Shown one piece after another: positions 43,629 through 50,366 of a stretch of DNA of 50,366 nucleotides (the first letter of the stretch is position 1; each line of letters opens with the position of its first letter). The DNA comes from CAZNER01 sp964572065 (GTDB lineage: Bacteria; Patescibacteriota; Dojkabacteria; JAHIVN01), in NCBI GenBank assembly GCA_964572065.1, contig CAZNER010000003.1, positions 1 to 50,366 on the forward strand. Direction: 5' to 3'. A model generated the notes under the pieces. That model was not told the origin of the DNA. It saw only the letters and a program-made list of their open reading frames with translations, and did no database searches. The translations under genes were made by a program, and so were the position numbers.

Positions 43629-44384
43629 TTACGAAGAAAAGTCTTCGTGAACTCTTCGTATGAATCGACTTGTGAGTCTTTCGCTGGCGATTGCTTCTTC
43701 TATATCTCTGGGATTTCTTAGTTTAACAATACAATCTATTTCATCAAGTCCGATTCTAACTAAATCCATTACTGGAATTCTGTTTTTTATTCTAGCTAAT
43801 TCATCTTGAGCTTTTCTTTGGATATATAATCCAATTTCAAATGAGGGAGCTATATATGTCTTGACTAAATGATCTAGGAGTGTATCTTGAATAGGTCGAA
43901 TTTCTGAAGGGTATTCGTTACGATCTTGAATTCCCCAATCATTCCAGAAAGCAGTTAAGGTTTGTATCAGAGTTCCTTCATCAAAATAACCTAATTCAGT
44001 CAATTCGAGTACTATTTTTCTTGCAATTTGATATGGTTCTAGATCAATATTATCTGCTATTATACTAAGAATACTTTCTGCTGGAGTATTTGATATAGGC
44101 ATTATAAATGTTTCAGTAGTAATTGTATTTAATACTATAATTGAAATGGGAAGGTCAAATAGGCTGTCTAGCAGGTCTAGTCTGAAGTTATCTATATTAT
44201 ATCCTCCTAGCTCGAGTTGATTTAATACTTGTTGGACTAAAGGTGTTTTTCTTATTTGTTCTTCCATAGTAACTCTTGAATCTCTATCACTGCATACAAT
44301 CCATTTTAGTAATAGATCTGCATCATTAGAAGTAAGACTTTCAGCTGTAGTGAACAATGTATTAGTGTCAGGTGTAGAGATCAT
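43629..44384 (-). CDS. Hypothetical helical protein
   Basis: I do not recognise a family in this 251-residue acidic, helical, soluble protein. Repeated-looking helices include AESILSIIADNIDLEPYQIA and TLLDHLVKTYIAPSFEIG, and an RIKNRIPVMDLVRIGLDEID segment lies near the C-terminus. No signal peptide, membrane helix or enzyme motif is seen. It is convergent with ino1 across 19 bp and starts 37 bp after the stop of the surface protein at 44422. Confidence 0.6.
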   Translation of the reverse strand: MISTPDTNTLFTTAESLTSNDADLLLKWIVCSDRDSRVTMEEQIRKTPLVQQVLNQLELGGYNIDNFRLDLLDSLFDLPISIIVLNTITTETFIMPISNTPAESILSIIADNIDLEPYQIARKIVLELTELGYFDEGTLIQTLTAFWNDWGIQDRNEYPSEIRPIQDTLLDHLVKTYIAPSFEIGLYIQRKAQDELARIKNRIPVMDLVRIGLDEIDCIVKLRNPRDIEEAIASERLTSRFIRRVHEDFSS

Positions 44385-44421
44385 ATCTTTTTGAGAAAAT
44401 ATCTTATGAGGCAGTAGTTAA

Positions 44422-45111
44422 TTATATATTTGATTTAGGCTTATGTCCATCCTTTATTGTCTTTATACCAACATAAAGCATCAGTACTCCTCCGAATATA
44501 CTTCCGAAAGTTGCAAGAGTATCGAGTACTCCGCTTGATGGAAGTTGTTGATTAGAAGCTGTAGTGGTCGTTGTTGTTTGAGATTGACCGGTAACGGTAA
44601 AGTTCAAACTTGTTGTTGTGCCAAGTATATCGTCTCCAATAATATCATTAACATAACTTTCTGATTTATTTATGCTTACAATGCTTGTTTCTGTATTCTT
44701 AGCGCGAAAAGTAATTTGGGCTACTCTTTTGTTAATTGTTACATAGGTTGGAATTGTTGCTGTTATAGTGATTGTGCCATTTGTATTACTGGCTGTATTA
44801 GTTTGTTGGGTTGATGAAGTATCTAAAAAATTGATTTGTATACCACTTTCTGTCGCATTTTCATCTACGACTTCAAGTACAGATGGGTCAAAAGTTATAG
44901 TTATAGAGTAACCCTGGCTTGCTTCTTCACTACTCTCAATATTTAAATCACAAGTTACTGTCTGACCTACTTGTAGGGCTGAAGTTGATGAAGTTAAGGT
45001 AACTGTTGCTTCGTCAGATGATGGAGTGGTTGGTTCTGGTTCTTCAAAAGGTCCATCATAAGGAAATGTTGGCTCAGATTGTGCTGATACTTCAGGGATT
45101 AATTTCGACAT
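44422..45111 (-). CDS. Cohesin-like surface protein with LPSSG sorting-like tail but no signal peptide
   Basis: Residues about 30-165 form a beta-rich domain like a cohesin (QVGQTVTCDLNIESSEEA, then YSITITFDPSVLEVVDE). A Thr-rich spacer follows. The C-terminus has LPSSG at 190-194, a hydrophobic helix (about 196-216) and a basic tail, the layout of a sortase signal. The N-terminus, MSKLIPEVSAQSEP, looks like the end of a signal peptide (VSAQS) without its hydrophobic core, and an in-frame TGA precedes the ATG almost directly. The gene may thus have lost its export signal or be expressed from another start. A tail-anchored protein is the alternative. Confidence 0.72.
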   Translation of the reverse strand: MSKLIPEVSAQSEPTFPYDGPFEEPEPTTPSSDEATVTLTSSTSALQVGQTVTCDLNIESSEEASQGYSITITFDPSVLEVVDENATESGIQINFLDTSSTQQTNTASNTNGTITITATIPTYVTINKRVAQITFRAKNTETSIVSINKSESYVNDIIGDDILGTTTSLNFTVTGQSQTTTTTTASNQQLPSSGVLDTLATFGSIFGGVLMLYVGIKTIKDGHKPKSNI

Positions 45112-45295
45112 TTTTCAATTATAATTATTAAATAATAATTACATTTTTAGGTTTTTTTGTAAAGATTTGATTAAGCTGCTAATACTAAATTAAAAAAATA
45201 TTTTTTATAACTTTTTTAAAAAAAGTTTATCGAGTTAATAATAAGAGATATTTCTTATTATTAAAACAGGGGATTAGGAAAGTTTTAATTGCTCC

Positions 45296-45351
45296 AAATG
45301 TTAGCTCCAAGCCGCTAGCCCGCCATTGGCGGGCTCAACGTAGTAACATTT
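45296..45351 (+). terminator. Nested hairpin element with GC stem and T-run
   Basis: The outer stem AAATGTTA (45296-45303) pairs with TAACATTT (45344-45351), followed by TTTCTG. The inner stem is the 8-bp AGCCCGCC (45317-45324) with GGCGGGCT (45328-45335) around ATT. The GC stem stands out in an AT-rich genome. On the plus strand this resembles an intrinsic terminator or a structured RNA, but no gene precedes it on that strand. It may also be a repetitive extragenic palindrome. Confidence 0.45.
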
Positions 45352-45473
45352 TTCTGAAACCCTAAAATATATACTGTCTTAGGATAGTAAAAAAGATTTG
45401 TCATTGATGGATACATTTTCACTTTTTATATTTCTTTGATATAATTTTGACGATGTTTCGATATTAAAATTAT

Positions 45474-45479
45474 TATAAT
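45474..45479 (+). promoter_or_regulatory. Consensus -10 box of the holin-like gene, predicting a leaderless mRNA
   Basis: TATAAT ends 9 nt before the ATG at 45489, the same spacing as at 6266-6281. A TTGACG lies at 45447-45452, but the 21-bp spacing is too long for a standard -35. Confidence 0.5.
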
Positions 45480-45488
45480 TTTCAAGAT

Positions 45489-45902
45489 ATGTATAGAAAA
45501 ATATATGATGTATTGTTGAACCTGATGCTTTTTTGGATAGTAACAGATTTATTTTCAGGTATAGACATTAATGAGGGTATAGCAGGTTATATCATTTGTG
45601 GAGGAATTTTTGGAATTGTTATGGTTGCTGTAATTCCTTTAATTAAGTTTTTTACTCTGCCAATAAAATTTATAACTTTATTCCTGATTTCTATAATGCT
45701 TTCGATTATTGTGTTCTTTGTTCTTAATTTTAGTGTTCCTTTTATTGATTTCAAAGATGGTGAAATTATTGGAATTTCAAATAAGTATTTTCAGTTTCCT
45801 GAGGTAAGTTTGAATATGATAGGAAATGTTTTAATTGGTGGTGTTTCAGCTGGAGTTTTATCTGCCGGGTTAAGATGGTTAGAAAAAGTAACTAAGGATT
45901 AA
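45489..45902 (+). CDS. Phage-holin-like four-helix membrane protein
   Basis: The 137-residue protein has four hydrophobic helices with the loop spacing of the superfamily IV holin/YvlD group (GIAGYIICGGIFGIVMV, FFTLPIKFITLFLISIML and LRWLEKVT near the C-terminus). Many chromosomal members of this group have no link to phage. It is the first gene of a run with secG (12 bp) and a peptide-binding protein. The function is unknown. Confidence 0.68.
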   Translation: MYRKIYDVLLNLMLFWIVTDLFSGIDINEGIAGYIICGGIFGIVMVAVIPLIKFFTLPIKFITLFLISIMLSIIVFFVLNFSVPFIDFKDGEIIGISNKYFQFPEVSLNMIGNVLIGGVSAGVLSAGLRWLEKVTKD

Positions 45903-45913
45903 ATTTTAATACT

Positions 45914-46144
45914 ATGGATACAAAACAATTAGTTATGATTATACAAATTATTCTAAGTGTATTATTGATTATCTCTATTTTATTACAGGTAAGAGGATCC
46001 GGTTTAGGGACTATGTTTGGTAATGTAGGTGGGGAGTTTTATAGATCGAAAAGAGGAGTTGAGAAATTTTTATATAGAGCTACTGTAGTTCTTGCTATTT
46101 TGTTTATATCAAATTGTATTGCAATTTCATATCTTTATGCTTAG
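45914..46144 (+). CDS. secG: Preprotein translocase subunit SecG
   Basis: SecG is the small subunit of the SecYEG channel. The 76-residue protein has two membrane helices (about 6-24 and 57-75) separated by the typical RGSGLG-MFG-loop (VRGSGLGTMFGNVGG) and RATVVLAILF in helix 2. It is in a run with the holin-like gene and the peptide-binding protein, which starts 7 bp downstream. Confidence 0.93.
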   Translation: MDTKQLVMIIQIILSVLLIISILLQVRGSGLGTMFGNVGGEFYRSKRGVEKFLYRATVVLAILFISNCIAISYLYA

Positions 46145-46150
46145 TAAATA

Positions 46151-47974
46151 ATGATTATACCCCATAAAGAAAACTTTATTATTAAAACGAGGAATTTTTT
46201 ATGGAATTATCCTGATAAGTTATTTAGCAGAGGCGGATTTTTCTATAGTGTTTATGAGTTTTATAAAATGGTTAGGCCTTTTAGTCATATATTTATATTT
46301 TCGGTTATATTTATATTGTTAGGTGTTTTTATAAGTTCTACCGATTTTCAGATAGTACAAGGACAGACCCATACGTTAGTTGAAGGAGTTATAACTGGAG
46401 CAGGTGGTCTTTCAAGGATCAATCCCCTACTTCCAACGAATAAACAGTTGGAAAATGATTTAGCTAGTTTATTGTATCTGCCGCTTATGAGAGTAAATTC
46501 TAGTGGAGAGGTAAAGACGGTATTAGCTTATAGCTGGGAACAATTAGATGAAGAAGGTTTAGAATATAAATTTTATCTTAGAGATGATGTTTATTGGCAT
46601 GACGGGGAAAGATTTACTGCAGATGATGTTGTTGCAACTTTTGAGGTATTAAAAGCGTTAGGAGGTGAAGATCAGGGAGTTATTGTAAGTAAGAATGCTG
46701 AATTAGCACAAGAAGTTGAGTTAACGAAAATAGATAATTATACAATTGTTTTTAAATTGAATGAAATTTTGCCAACATTTTTTGAAGATGTTACTTTTGG
46801 AATTTTACCGAAACATGTTTTGGATGAGATAAGTCTATCGACTTTTAGCTGGGCAAAGTTTAATCTTCAGCCAAATGGTACAGGACCGTTTATTTTTAAG
46901 TCATTAAAAGATAATAGGATTACATTAGTAGCAAATGATAAATATTTTTTAAAAAAACCTAAAATAAGCAAAATAGAAATTATTATGTTTGAAGATGGAG
47001 ATAAAGCTGTTGAAGCATTGAAATTTGGGAATATACATATATTAACAGATCCATCTACTGCTATAGTGTCTGATTTAAATAATTGGTCTAATGTAAATAA
47101 AGTGCAAAGTGCAAATTTGTATAGGCGTTATTTGGGACTTTATTTTAATTTAAAAGAAGGTGGTCCACTTGTGTTTCAAGATAAGAATATAAGACAAGCC
47201 ATTTCTTTGGCTATAAATAGAGAGACAATTATAGAGAAAGTAGCAAATGCTGGAGTAGAGGCTATGGGACCTATTTCGAAGAATTCTTGGGCTTATAATG
47301 AGAATGCTACAAGATATCTATATGATGTTAAGAAAGCAGCTGAATTACTCGATGAAGCTGGTTGGGAGCAAAAAGAAATTGGTGGGAGGATTGTTAGGAT
47401 GAAAGATGACGAGATACTTCGTTTTGAAATTTCTTATTTAGATAAATACGATAGAAATATAGTTGCAGACATTATACAGAGTGATTTAGAAAAGTTAGGT
47501 ATCATTGTTAATATAGATCCTCGAACAAGTAGTGATTTGAATGAAGCATTGATAGCAACGAGAAACTTTGAGGCTGTGTTATATGGGGTAGAGACGTCTA
47601 TTGATCCTGATAGGATTAGATTATGGCACAGTAAGGCAATTAATTATCCCGGATTGAATATATCATCTTATATATCTAATAAGACAGCCGCAGTAATAGG
47701 GGATAGTGGAGAGATAGAAAGAGTAAGTCTCTTAGATGCGTCTTTAGAAAATGGTCTAAGTAGTTTAGATAGAGAAAGGAGAAACGGTTCAGGAGGTTTA
47801 TCTATTGGGTATTTAAAGTTTCAAGAGATATTGTTAGAGGATTGTCCGGTGGTTTTTTTGTATCATCCACTGTTTACTTATGCAGCTCATTCCAGGGTTA
47901 AAGGGATTGATTTATCTGATATGACTGCACCTGAAGATAGATATCTGTCAGTCACGGAGTGGTATATTGAGTAA
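46151..47974 (+). CDS. Membrane-anchored peptide-binding protein (SBP_bac_5, OppA-like)
   Basis: The 607-residue protein has a 40-residue cytoplasmic tail and an uncleaved membrane helix (about 45-63) in place of the usual lipobox. The binding domain follows: HTLVEGVITGAGGLSRINPL, LAYSWEQLDEEGLEYKFYLRD, and the SBP_bac_5 signature WHDGERFTADDVVATFEVLK, then RQAISLAINRETII and LLDEAGWEQ. No Opp permease or ATPase lies in the window, so it may work with transporter genes elsewhere or bind ligands alone. The neighbourhood with secG suggests a conserved arrangement. Confidence 0.88.
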   Translation: MIIPHKENFIIKTRNFLWNYPDKLFSRGGFFYSVYEFYKMVRPFSHIFIFSVIFILLGVFISSTDFQIVQGQTHTLVEGVITGAGGLSRINPLLPTNKQLENDLASLLYLPLMRVNSSGEVKTVLAYSWEQLDEEGLEYKFYLRDDVYWHDGERFTADDVVATFEVLKALGGEDQGVIVSKNAELAQEVELTKIDNYTIVFKLNEILPTFFEDVTFGILPKHVLDEISLSTFSWAKFNLQPNGTGPFIFKSLKDNRITLVANDKYFLKKPKISKIEIIMFEDGDKAVEALKFGNIHILTDPSTAIVSDLNNWSNVNKVQSANLYRRYLGLYFNLKEGGPLVFQDKNIRQAISLAINRETIIEKVANAGVEAMGPISKNSWAYNENATRYLYDVKKAAELLDEAGWEQKEIGGRIVRMKDDEILRFEISYLDKYDRNIVADIIQSDLEKLGIIVNIDPRTSSDLNEALIATRNFEAVLYGVETSIDPDRIRLWHSKAINYPGLNISSYISNKTAAVIGDSGEIERVSLLDASLENGLSSLDRERRNGSGGLSIGYLKFQEILLEDCPVVFLYHPLFTYAAHSRVKGIDLSDMTAPEDRYLSVTEWYIE

Positions 47975-48057
47975 AAAAATTCAATAGTCGAATTATTCTA
48001 GTAATCTCAATTGTAAGTTCATTTTCTTGCCTTTGATTATATTATATTTATTAGTTG

Positions 48058-48141
48058 AGCCAGGATGGCGGAATTGCTCAGTGAAATTTTAAATTTCACA
48101 AATAAAGTGAAGTAAAATTTGTTAGTTGAACTAGTCCTGCG
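48058..48141 (+). pseudogene. Decayed tRNA-Leu-like segment 1
   Basis: It begins GAGCCAGGATGGCGGAATTG, the normal 5' end and D-arm of tRNA-Leu, then departs with a perfect hairpin GTGAAATT-TTA-AATTTCAC. Near the 3' end AGTTGAACTAGTCCTGCG recalls a T-arm and acceptor end (TCCTGCG for TCCTGGC). A canonical cloverleaf is not formed. It could be a decayed gene or part of a structured RNA. Confidence 0.4.
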
Positions 48142-48209
48142 AATCACTTTTATCTATTTTTTTTAGCTAAATAAGTATAATGAGCAGGAGTAGACGTGAA
48201 AAGATAATA

Positions 48210-48297
48210 GCCCAGATGCTGGAACTGGTAGAACTCGTATAAATCTATTATTTCTTAGAAGATATAATAGACTTGGAGATTAGATTATGCAGGGCAG
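48210..48297 (+). pseudogene. Decayed tRNA-Leu-like segment 2
   Basis: It begins GCCCAGATGCTGGAACTGG, again close to a tRNA-Leu 5' end. Then TCTATTAT and ATAATAGA form an 8-bp stem, followed inward by a U-U mismatch and TCT-TAGA-AGA. The 3' end reads GCAGGGC, pairing in part with the GCCC start. There is no proper T-arm, so it is not a normal tRNA. Confidence 0.4.
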
Positions 48298-48337
48298 GCA
48301 GGCTAAGAAAAGTTAAAAAATTATTATTTATTAGCTA

Positions 48338-48420
48338 GCCGGGGTGGCGAAATAGGTAGACGCGCTACGTTCAGAACGTAGTTCTTAATAGGAGTAAGGG
48401 TTCGACTCCCTTTCCCGGCA
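48338..48420 (+). tRNA. tRNA-Leu, anticodon CAG
   Basis: The acceptor is GCCGGGG with TCCCGGC (one GU pair), the D-arm has AAATAGGTAGAC, the anticodon stem CTACG with CGTAG holds loop TTCAGAA (anticodon CAG, codon CUG), a class II variable arm follows, and the T-arm carries GGGTTCGACTCCC. The discriminator is A. CCA is not encoded. It is the intact member of the tRNA-like cluster. Confidence 0.95.
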
Positions 48421-48454
48421 TTTAATTCTTAAGAGTGTGAGAGTTTCCGACTAC

Positions 48455-48483
48455 CCATGAAGTGAGACAAATCTACTTCATGG
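48455..48483. repeat. 9-bp hairpin downstream of tRNA-Leu
   Basis: CCATGAAGT at 48455-48463 and ACTTCATGG at 48475-48483 are perfect complements around an 11-nt loop, in which AGA and TCT can pair further. No T-run follows directly. It may be a processing or termination signal, or part of the decayed region. Confidence 0.45.
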
Positions 48484-48574
48484 TATGGCGGACATGCATA
48501 TATCTCTCTGGGCACTTAAGTATTTCAAGGGGTTTTGTCTTTATCCTTCGACAAACTTAAGATTACGGCGGATA

Positions 48575-48596
48575 GGCGATTTCCTTTCCCAGCATG
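48575..48596 (+). repeat. Second copy of the tRNA-Leu 3' end
   Basis: GATTTCCTTTCCCAGCAT at about 48580-48596 matches GACTCCCTTTCCCGGCAT at the tRNA-Leu end (48403-48421) in 15 of 18 bases, about 175 bp apart. Such duplications arise at integration sites or from tRNA gene decay. A palindromic CCTTCGACAAACTTAAG stretch lies just before it. Confidence 0.4.
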
Positions 48597-48601
48597 ATTT
48601 A

Positions 48602-49225
48602 TTAAAAAATAAAGAAATTATTGAGCCACATTTTAAACTCCTCGTAGTTATTTTTATAATGAAAGAAATGTCCCCCTAATTTTTTATATAATACTCCCGT
48701 ATTTTTTGAATCATCAACTAGAATAGTATTTTTGGGATTAAGTTCCATTGATTTTAAAGCCTCTTTGATAAATTCACCTGAATTATCTTCTTTTAATTTC
48801 CCATACTCATTTGAAGAAAAAATCTTATCGAAAAAATTGTATAATTTTTTATGAGGGACTAGAATGTTGGTAAATATATCCATGTTATCAGTTAATACTG
48901 CTGTTTTGATACCATCTCGATGAAACTTATCCACTAGTCCTAAGATTTTCTGATTTAATTTTATGTCTCTTACACTATCTTCTAGGCTTTTTTTTATAAA
49001 GCTGTAAGGTTTGTTAAATTTTTTAGCTATTATCCTATTTATTTTATCAGATGTGATCTTTCCTCTCATCCAGTTATTTATAAGTTTGGGTCTTGTTTTA
49101 AATATATATTTGTTAATACTTTTGTATAAAGTCGAGTCAGTATCTTGAAGGCAACTGAAAAAGTAGTCGTTACTTAAGACACCATTAAAATCAAAAAGTA
49201 TACCTTTTAGTAAATATTGATTCAT
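48602..49225 (-). CDS. HAD-family protein with DxN in place of DxD
   Basis: The protein follows the HAD phosphatase plan: motif I ILFDFNGVL (D12, N14), motif II LTDN, motif III K in GKLKED, and motif IV ILVDDSKN. Motif I normally has a second Asp as general acid; here it is Asn, so phosphatase activity may be reduced or changed. A cap domain lies between motifs I and II (about 20-90). I chose the ATG at 49225, which places motif I near the N-terminus; another ATG at 49261 adds 12 residues. The substrate is unknown. Confidence 0.8.
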   Translation of the reverse strand: MNQYLLKGILFDFNGVLSNDYFFSCLQDTDSTLYKSINKYIFKTRPKLINNWMRGKITSDKINRIIAKKFNKPYSFIKKSLEDSVRDIKLNQKILGLVDKFHRDGIKTAVLTDNMDIFTNILVPHKKLYNFFDKIFSSNEYGKLKEDNSGEFIKEALKSMELNPKNTILVDDSKNTGVLYKKLGGHFFHYKNNYEEFKMWLNNFFIF

Positions 49226-49406
49226 GATAAATTTTATTGAAAATTTAGAAAAAAATAACATATAAAAGAAGATAAAACAATTACTAATGGATGTTATGTG
49301 GAAGCTTATAATGCTAGTATAAGATTTACAAAATTTACTACGGATATTTCAATAATTCTCATTGAAATGGTATTCTTTTGTTTATAGTTATTTAAAAAAT
49401 ATACCT

Positions 49407-50366
49407 TTATAAATACTTTTTCAATTTAGTATAGAACATTAAATAAGTACCATCCGGGAGTTGTAATACAGAAGGATCAGCAAGATTATAGTCTTCGTCT
49501 TCTAGAACAGGATCATGCAGATATTCAAGTTTTTGCTCTTCTAAACCATGAAGAATACTTATACTGTTAACGTGATTACAATATGTAAGTAATTTACCAT
49601 TAATTAAATTAGTATCACAGCTACCACCATTCTCCAAAAGAGTTTCGAAAACTGACTTAAAAGTAACTCCATTGTCGTAAGATTCAGCATATATCTGTCC
49701 TTGTGCCCTATTAGCATTGATAAGCATATACCAGTTTTCATTGTAGTAATATGTGTCTGCGTCAGTAAGGTCAGGTTCTTCAATAGCTAGTACAGGTTCG
49801 CTGAAAGTTATACCATCTTCTGATGTAGATGAATAAATCTGGTTTTTGTCTTTAAAAGGTGTTGTCTGCACAAACCCAAGATAATAAAGTTTTATTTTAT
49901 TATCTACAACTTCTGCCGATGGATCAGTAGCATCGGAAGTCGCCATTTGATCAAAAGTAATGTCTGCTTTTTCAAAAGTCCCCCCATTATTTGAACTTAT
50001 GCCAACTGAGAGCTGATAATTTCCTTCGTTATAATCAATAAAATAAAGATAGATTTTACCATTAAAGAGAACTGCTGAAGGTACTGATGCTCTTTCAAAA
50101 ATTACTTCTTCATTTGGAGTCCAGTTAACTGCATCGGTAGAAGTAGCTGAGTATATGTATTTATAAGATGAGCTACTAATTTTCTTATACAATGTTTCAT
50201 TTGGTTTTATTTCATCGGTTTCATCTGAATTATCAATACCCGAATTTTTGTCTTCTAAGGTTTGATTGGTAGTTGACGTTGATATATATATAAGCATTGC
50301 TACTAGTATTAATGCTAATGATATTACAAGAATATATCTATATTTAGATTTCTTGTGTTTTTTCTT
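49407..50366 (-). CDS. Membrane-anchored GH43/sialidase-like beta-propeller protein, 5' end outside the window
   Basis: The frame is open to the window end, and the upstream part translates to a Lys-rich start and a membrane helix (YILVISLALILVAMLIYI), so the ATG at 50297 is internal and the gene starts outside or at the edge. After an acidic linker come propeller-like blades: YSATSTDAVNWTPNEEV, ASVPSAVLFNGKIYLYFID, DATDPSAEVVDNKIKLYY, YSSTSEDGITFSEP, and ADPSVLQLPDGTYLMFYT. The repeated sequence is like five-bladed GH43/GH32/sialidase-type folds, but the catalytic residues cannot be assigned safely. It is probably a surface carbohydrate-binding or hydrolase-like protein. Confidence 0.72.
   Translation of the reverse strand, partial: KKKHKKSKYRYILVISLALILVAMLIYISTSTTNQTLEDKNSGIDNSDETDEIKPNETLYKKISSSSYKYIYSATSTDAVNWTPNEEVIFERASVPSAVLFNGKIYLYFIDYNEGNYQLSVGISSNNGGTFEKADITFDQMATSDATDPSAEVVDNKIKLYYLGFVQTTPFKDKNQIYSSTSEDGITFSEPVLAIEEPDLTDADTYYYNENWYMLINANRAQGQIYAESYDNGVTFKSVFETLLENGGSCDTNLINGKLLTYCNHVNSISILHGLEEQKLEYLHDPVLEDEDYNLADPSVLQLPDGTYLMFYTKLKKYL

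Larger units (their letters stand above)
45112..45488. other. 377-bp divergent gap with three stacked inverted repeats
   Basis: No gene is visible. It holds a near-palindrome AACTTTTTT/AAAAAAGTT (45209-45217, 45219-45227), a perfect 11-bp inverted repeat TAATAATAAGA (45236-45246, complement at 45253-45263), and a GC hairpin element at 45296-45351 (listed separately). A -10 box for the following gene lies at 45474-45479. Confidence 0.55.
47975..48337. other. 363-bp gap upstream of tRNA-Leu holding tRNA-like sequence
   Basis: No open frame of note is present. Two -10-like boxes (48043-48048 TATATT, 48176-48181 TATAAT) and two tRNA-Leu-like segments (listed separately) are visible, each with strong local hairpins. 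Confidence 0.5.

Noticed and set aside
48485..48679. 64-codon plus-strand frame after tRNA-Leu
   Set aside because: It runs through the hairpin and tRNA-end copy and overlaps the HAD gene on the other strand; its composition does not look like protein.
1..50366. UGA read as glycine (as in Absconditabacteria and Gracilibacteria)
   Set aside because: Several genes with normal C-termini stop at TGA, and the main genes have no in-frame TGA, so the standard bacterial code applies.
1..50366. CRISPR array, transposase, integrase or prophage block
   Set aside because: No regular spaced repeats, no DDE or tyrosine-recombinase motifs and no phage structural genes were found; the holin-like protein at 45489 is of a type common in chromosomes.

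Overview
The window is very AT-rich and densely coded, with short gaps, no mobile elements and no CRISPR array. It looks like a chromosome segment from a bacterium of the Candidate Phyla Radiation (Patescibacteria). Grounds for this are the mix of conserved bacterial housekeeping genes (recA, holA, pcrA, eno, lepB, parAB, secG, murJ) with CPR-style single-TM surface proteins of unknown function, tRNA genes without encoded CCA, and almost no Shine-Dalgarno sequences. TGA is used as a stop (for example at the ends of the UbiA-type gene and the SMR-like gene), so this is not one of the CPR lineages that read UGA as glycine. I cannot fix the phylum from the sequence alone.

Layout. 2-7626 (+): a murJ gene cut by the window edge, a Cys-rich membrane protein, holA, a zinc-ligand-less amidase-like protein, recA, then a three-gene nucleotidyltransferase/HEPN/nucleotidyltransferase cluster. 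7623-28151 (-): two lipid-headgroup enzymes (CDP-alcohol phosphatidyltransferase and a CarS-like CDP-lipid synthase), rny, a cell-wall amidase, a CapA-like protein, eno, the par locus with an interposed methyltransferase and lepB, a TolB-like surface protein, two methyltransferases around tRNA-Ser and an unidentified small RNA, tRNA-Arg, a large VWA/DUF11 surface protein, a CarD-type regulator and further surface proteins. 28329-39181 (+): an ICMT-like methyltransferase, three unrecognised genes, pcrA, another unrecognised gene, then a UbiA-type phosphoribosyltransferase, DUF362 and SMR-like flippase set followed by rpiB and prs. 39187-42408 (-): manC, a short VOC protein, apbE and a LysR regulator. 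42518-43609 (+): inositol-3-phosphate synthase. 43629-45111 (-): an unknown protein and a surface protein. 45489-48420 (+): a holin-like membrane protein, secG, a peptide-binding protein and a tRNA-Leu locus with tRNA-like debris. 48602-50366 (-): a HAD-family protein and a sugar-hydrolase-like propeller cut by the window end.

How genes may work together. RpiB and Prs make PRPP, which the UbiA-type enzyme could attach to polyprenyl phosphate, with the SMR-like protein as a candidate flippase. Ino1 makes inositol-3-phosphate, a possible headgroup donor for the CarS-like plus CDP-alcohol phosphotransferase pair. LepB, SecG and MurJ serve export and envelope building. At least two proteins end in sortase-like sorting signals. 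The most unusual loci are the HEPN/nucleotidyltransferase trio with complementary active-site losses, the tRNA-Leu cluster with decayed neighbours, a 17-bp perfect inverted repeat over a start codon, and promoters placed so close to ATG codons that many mRNAs should be leaderless or nearly so.
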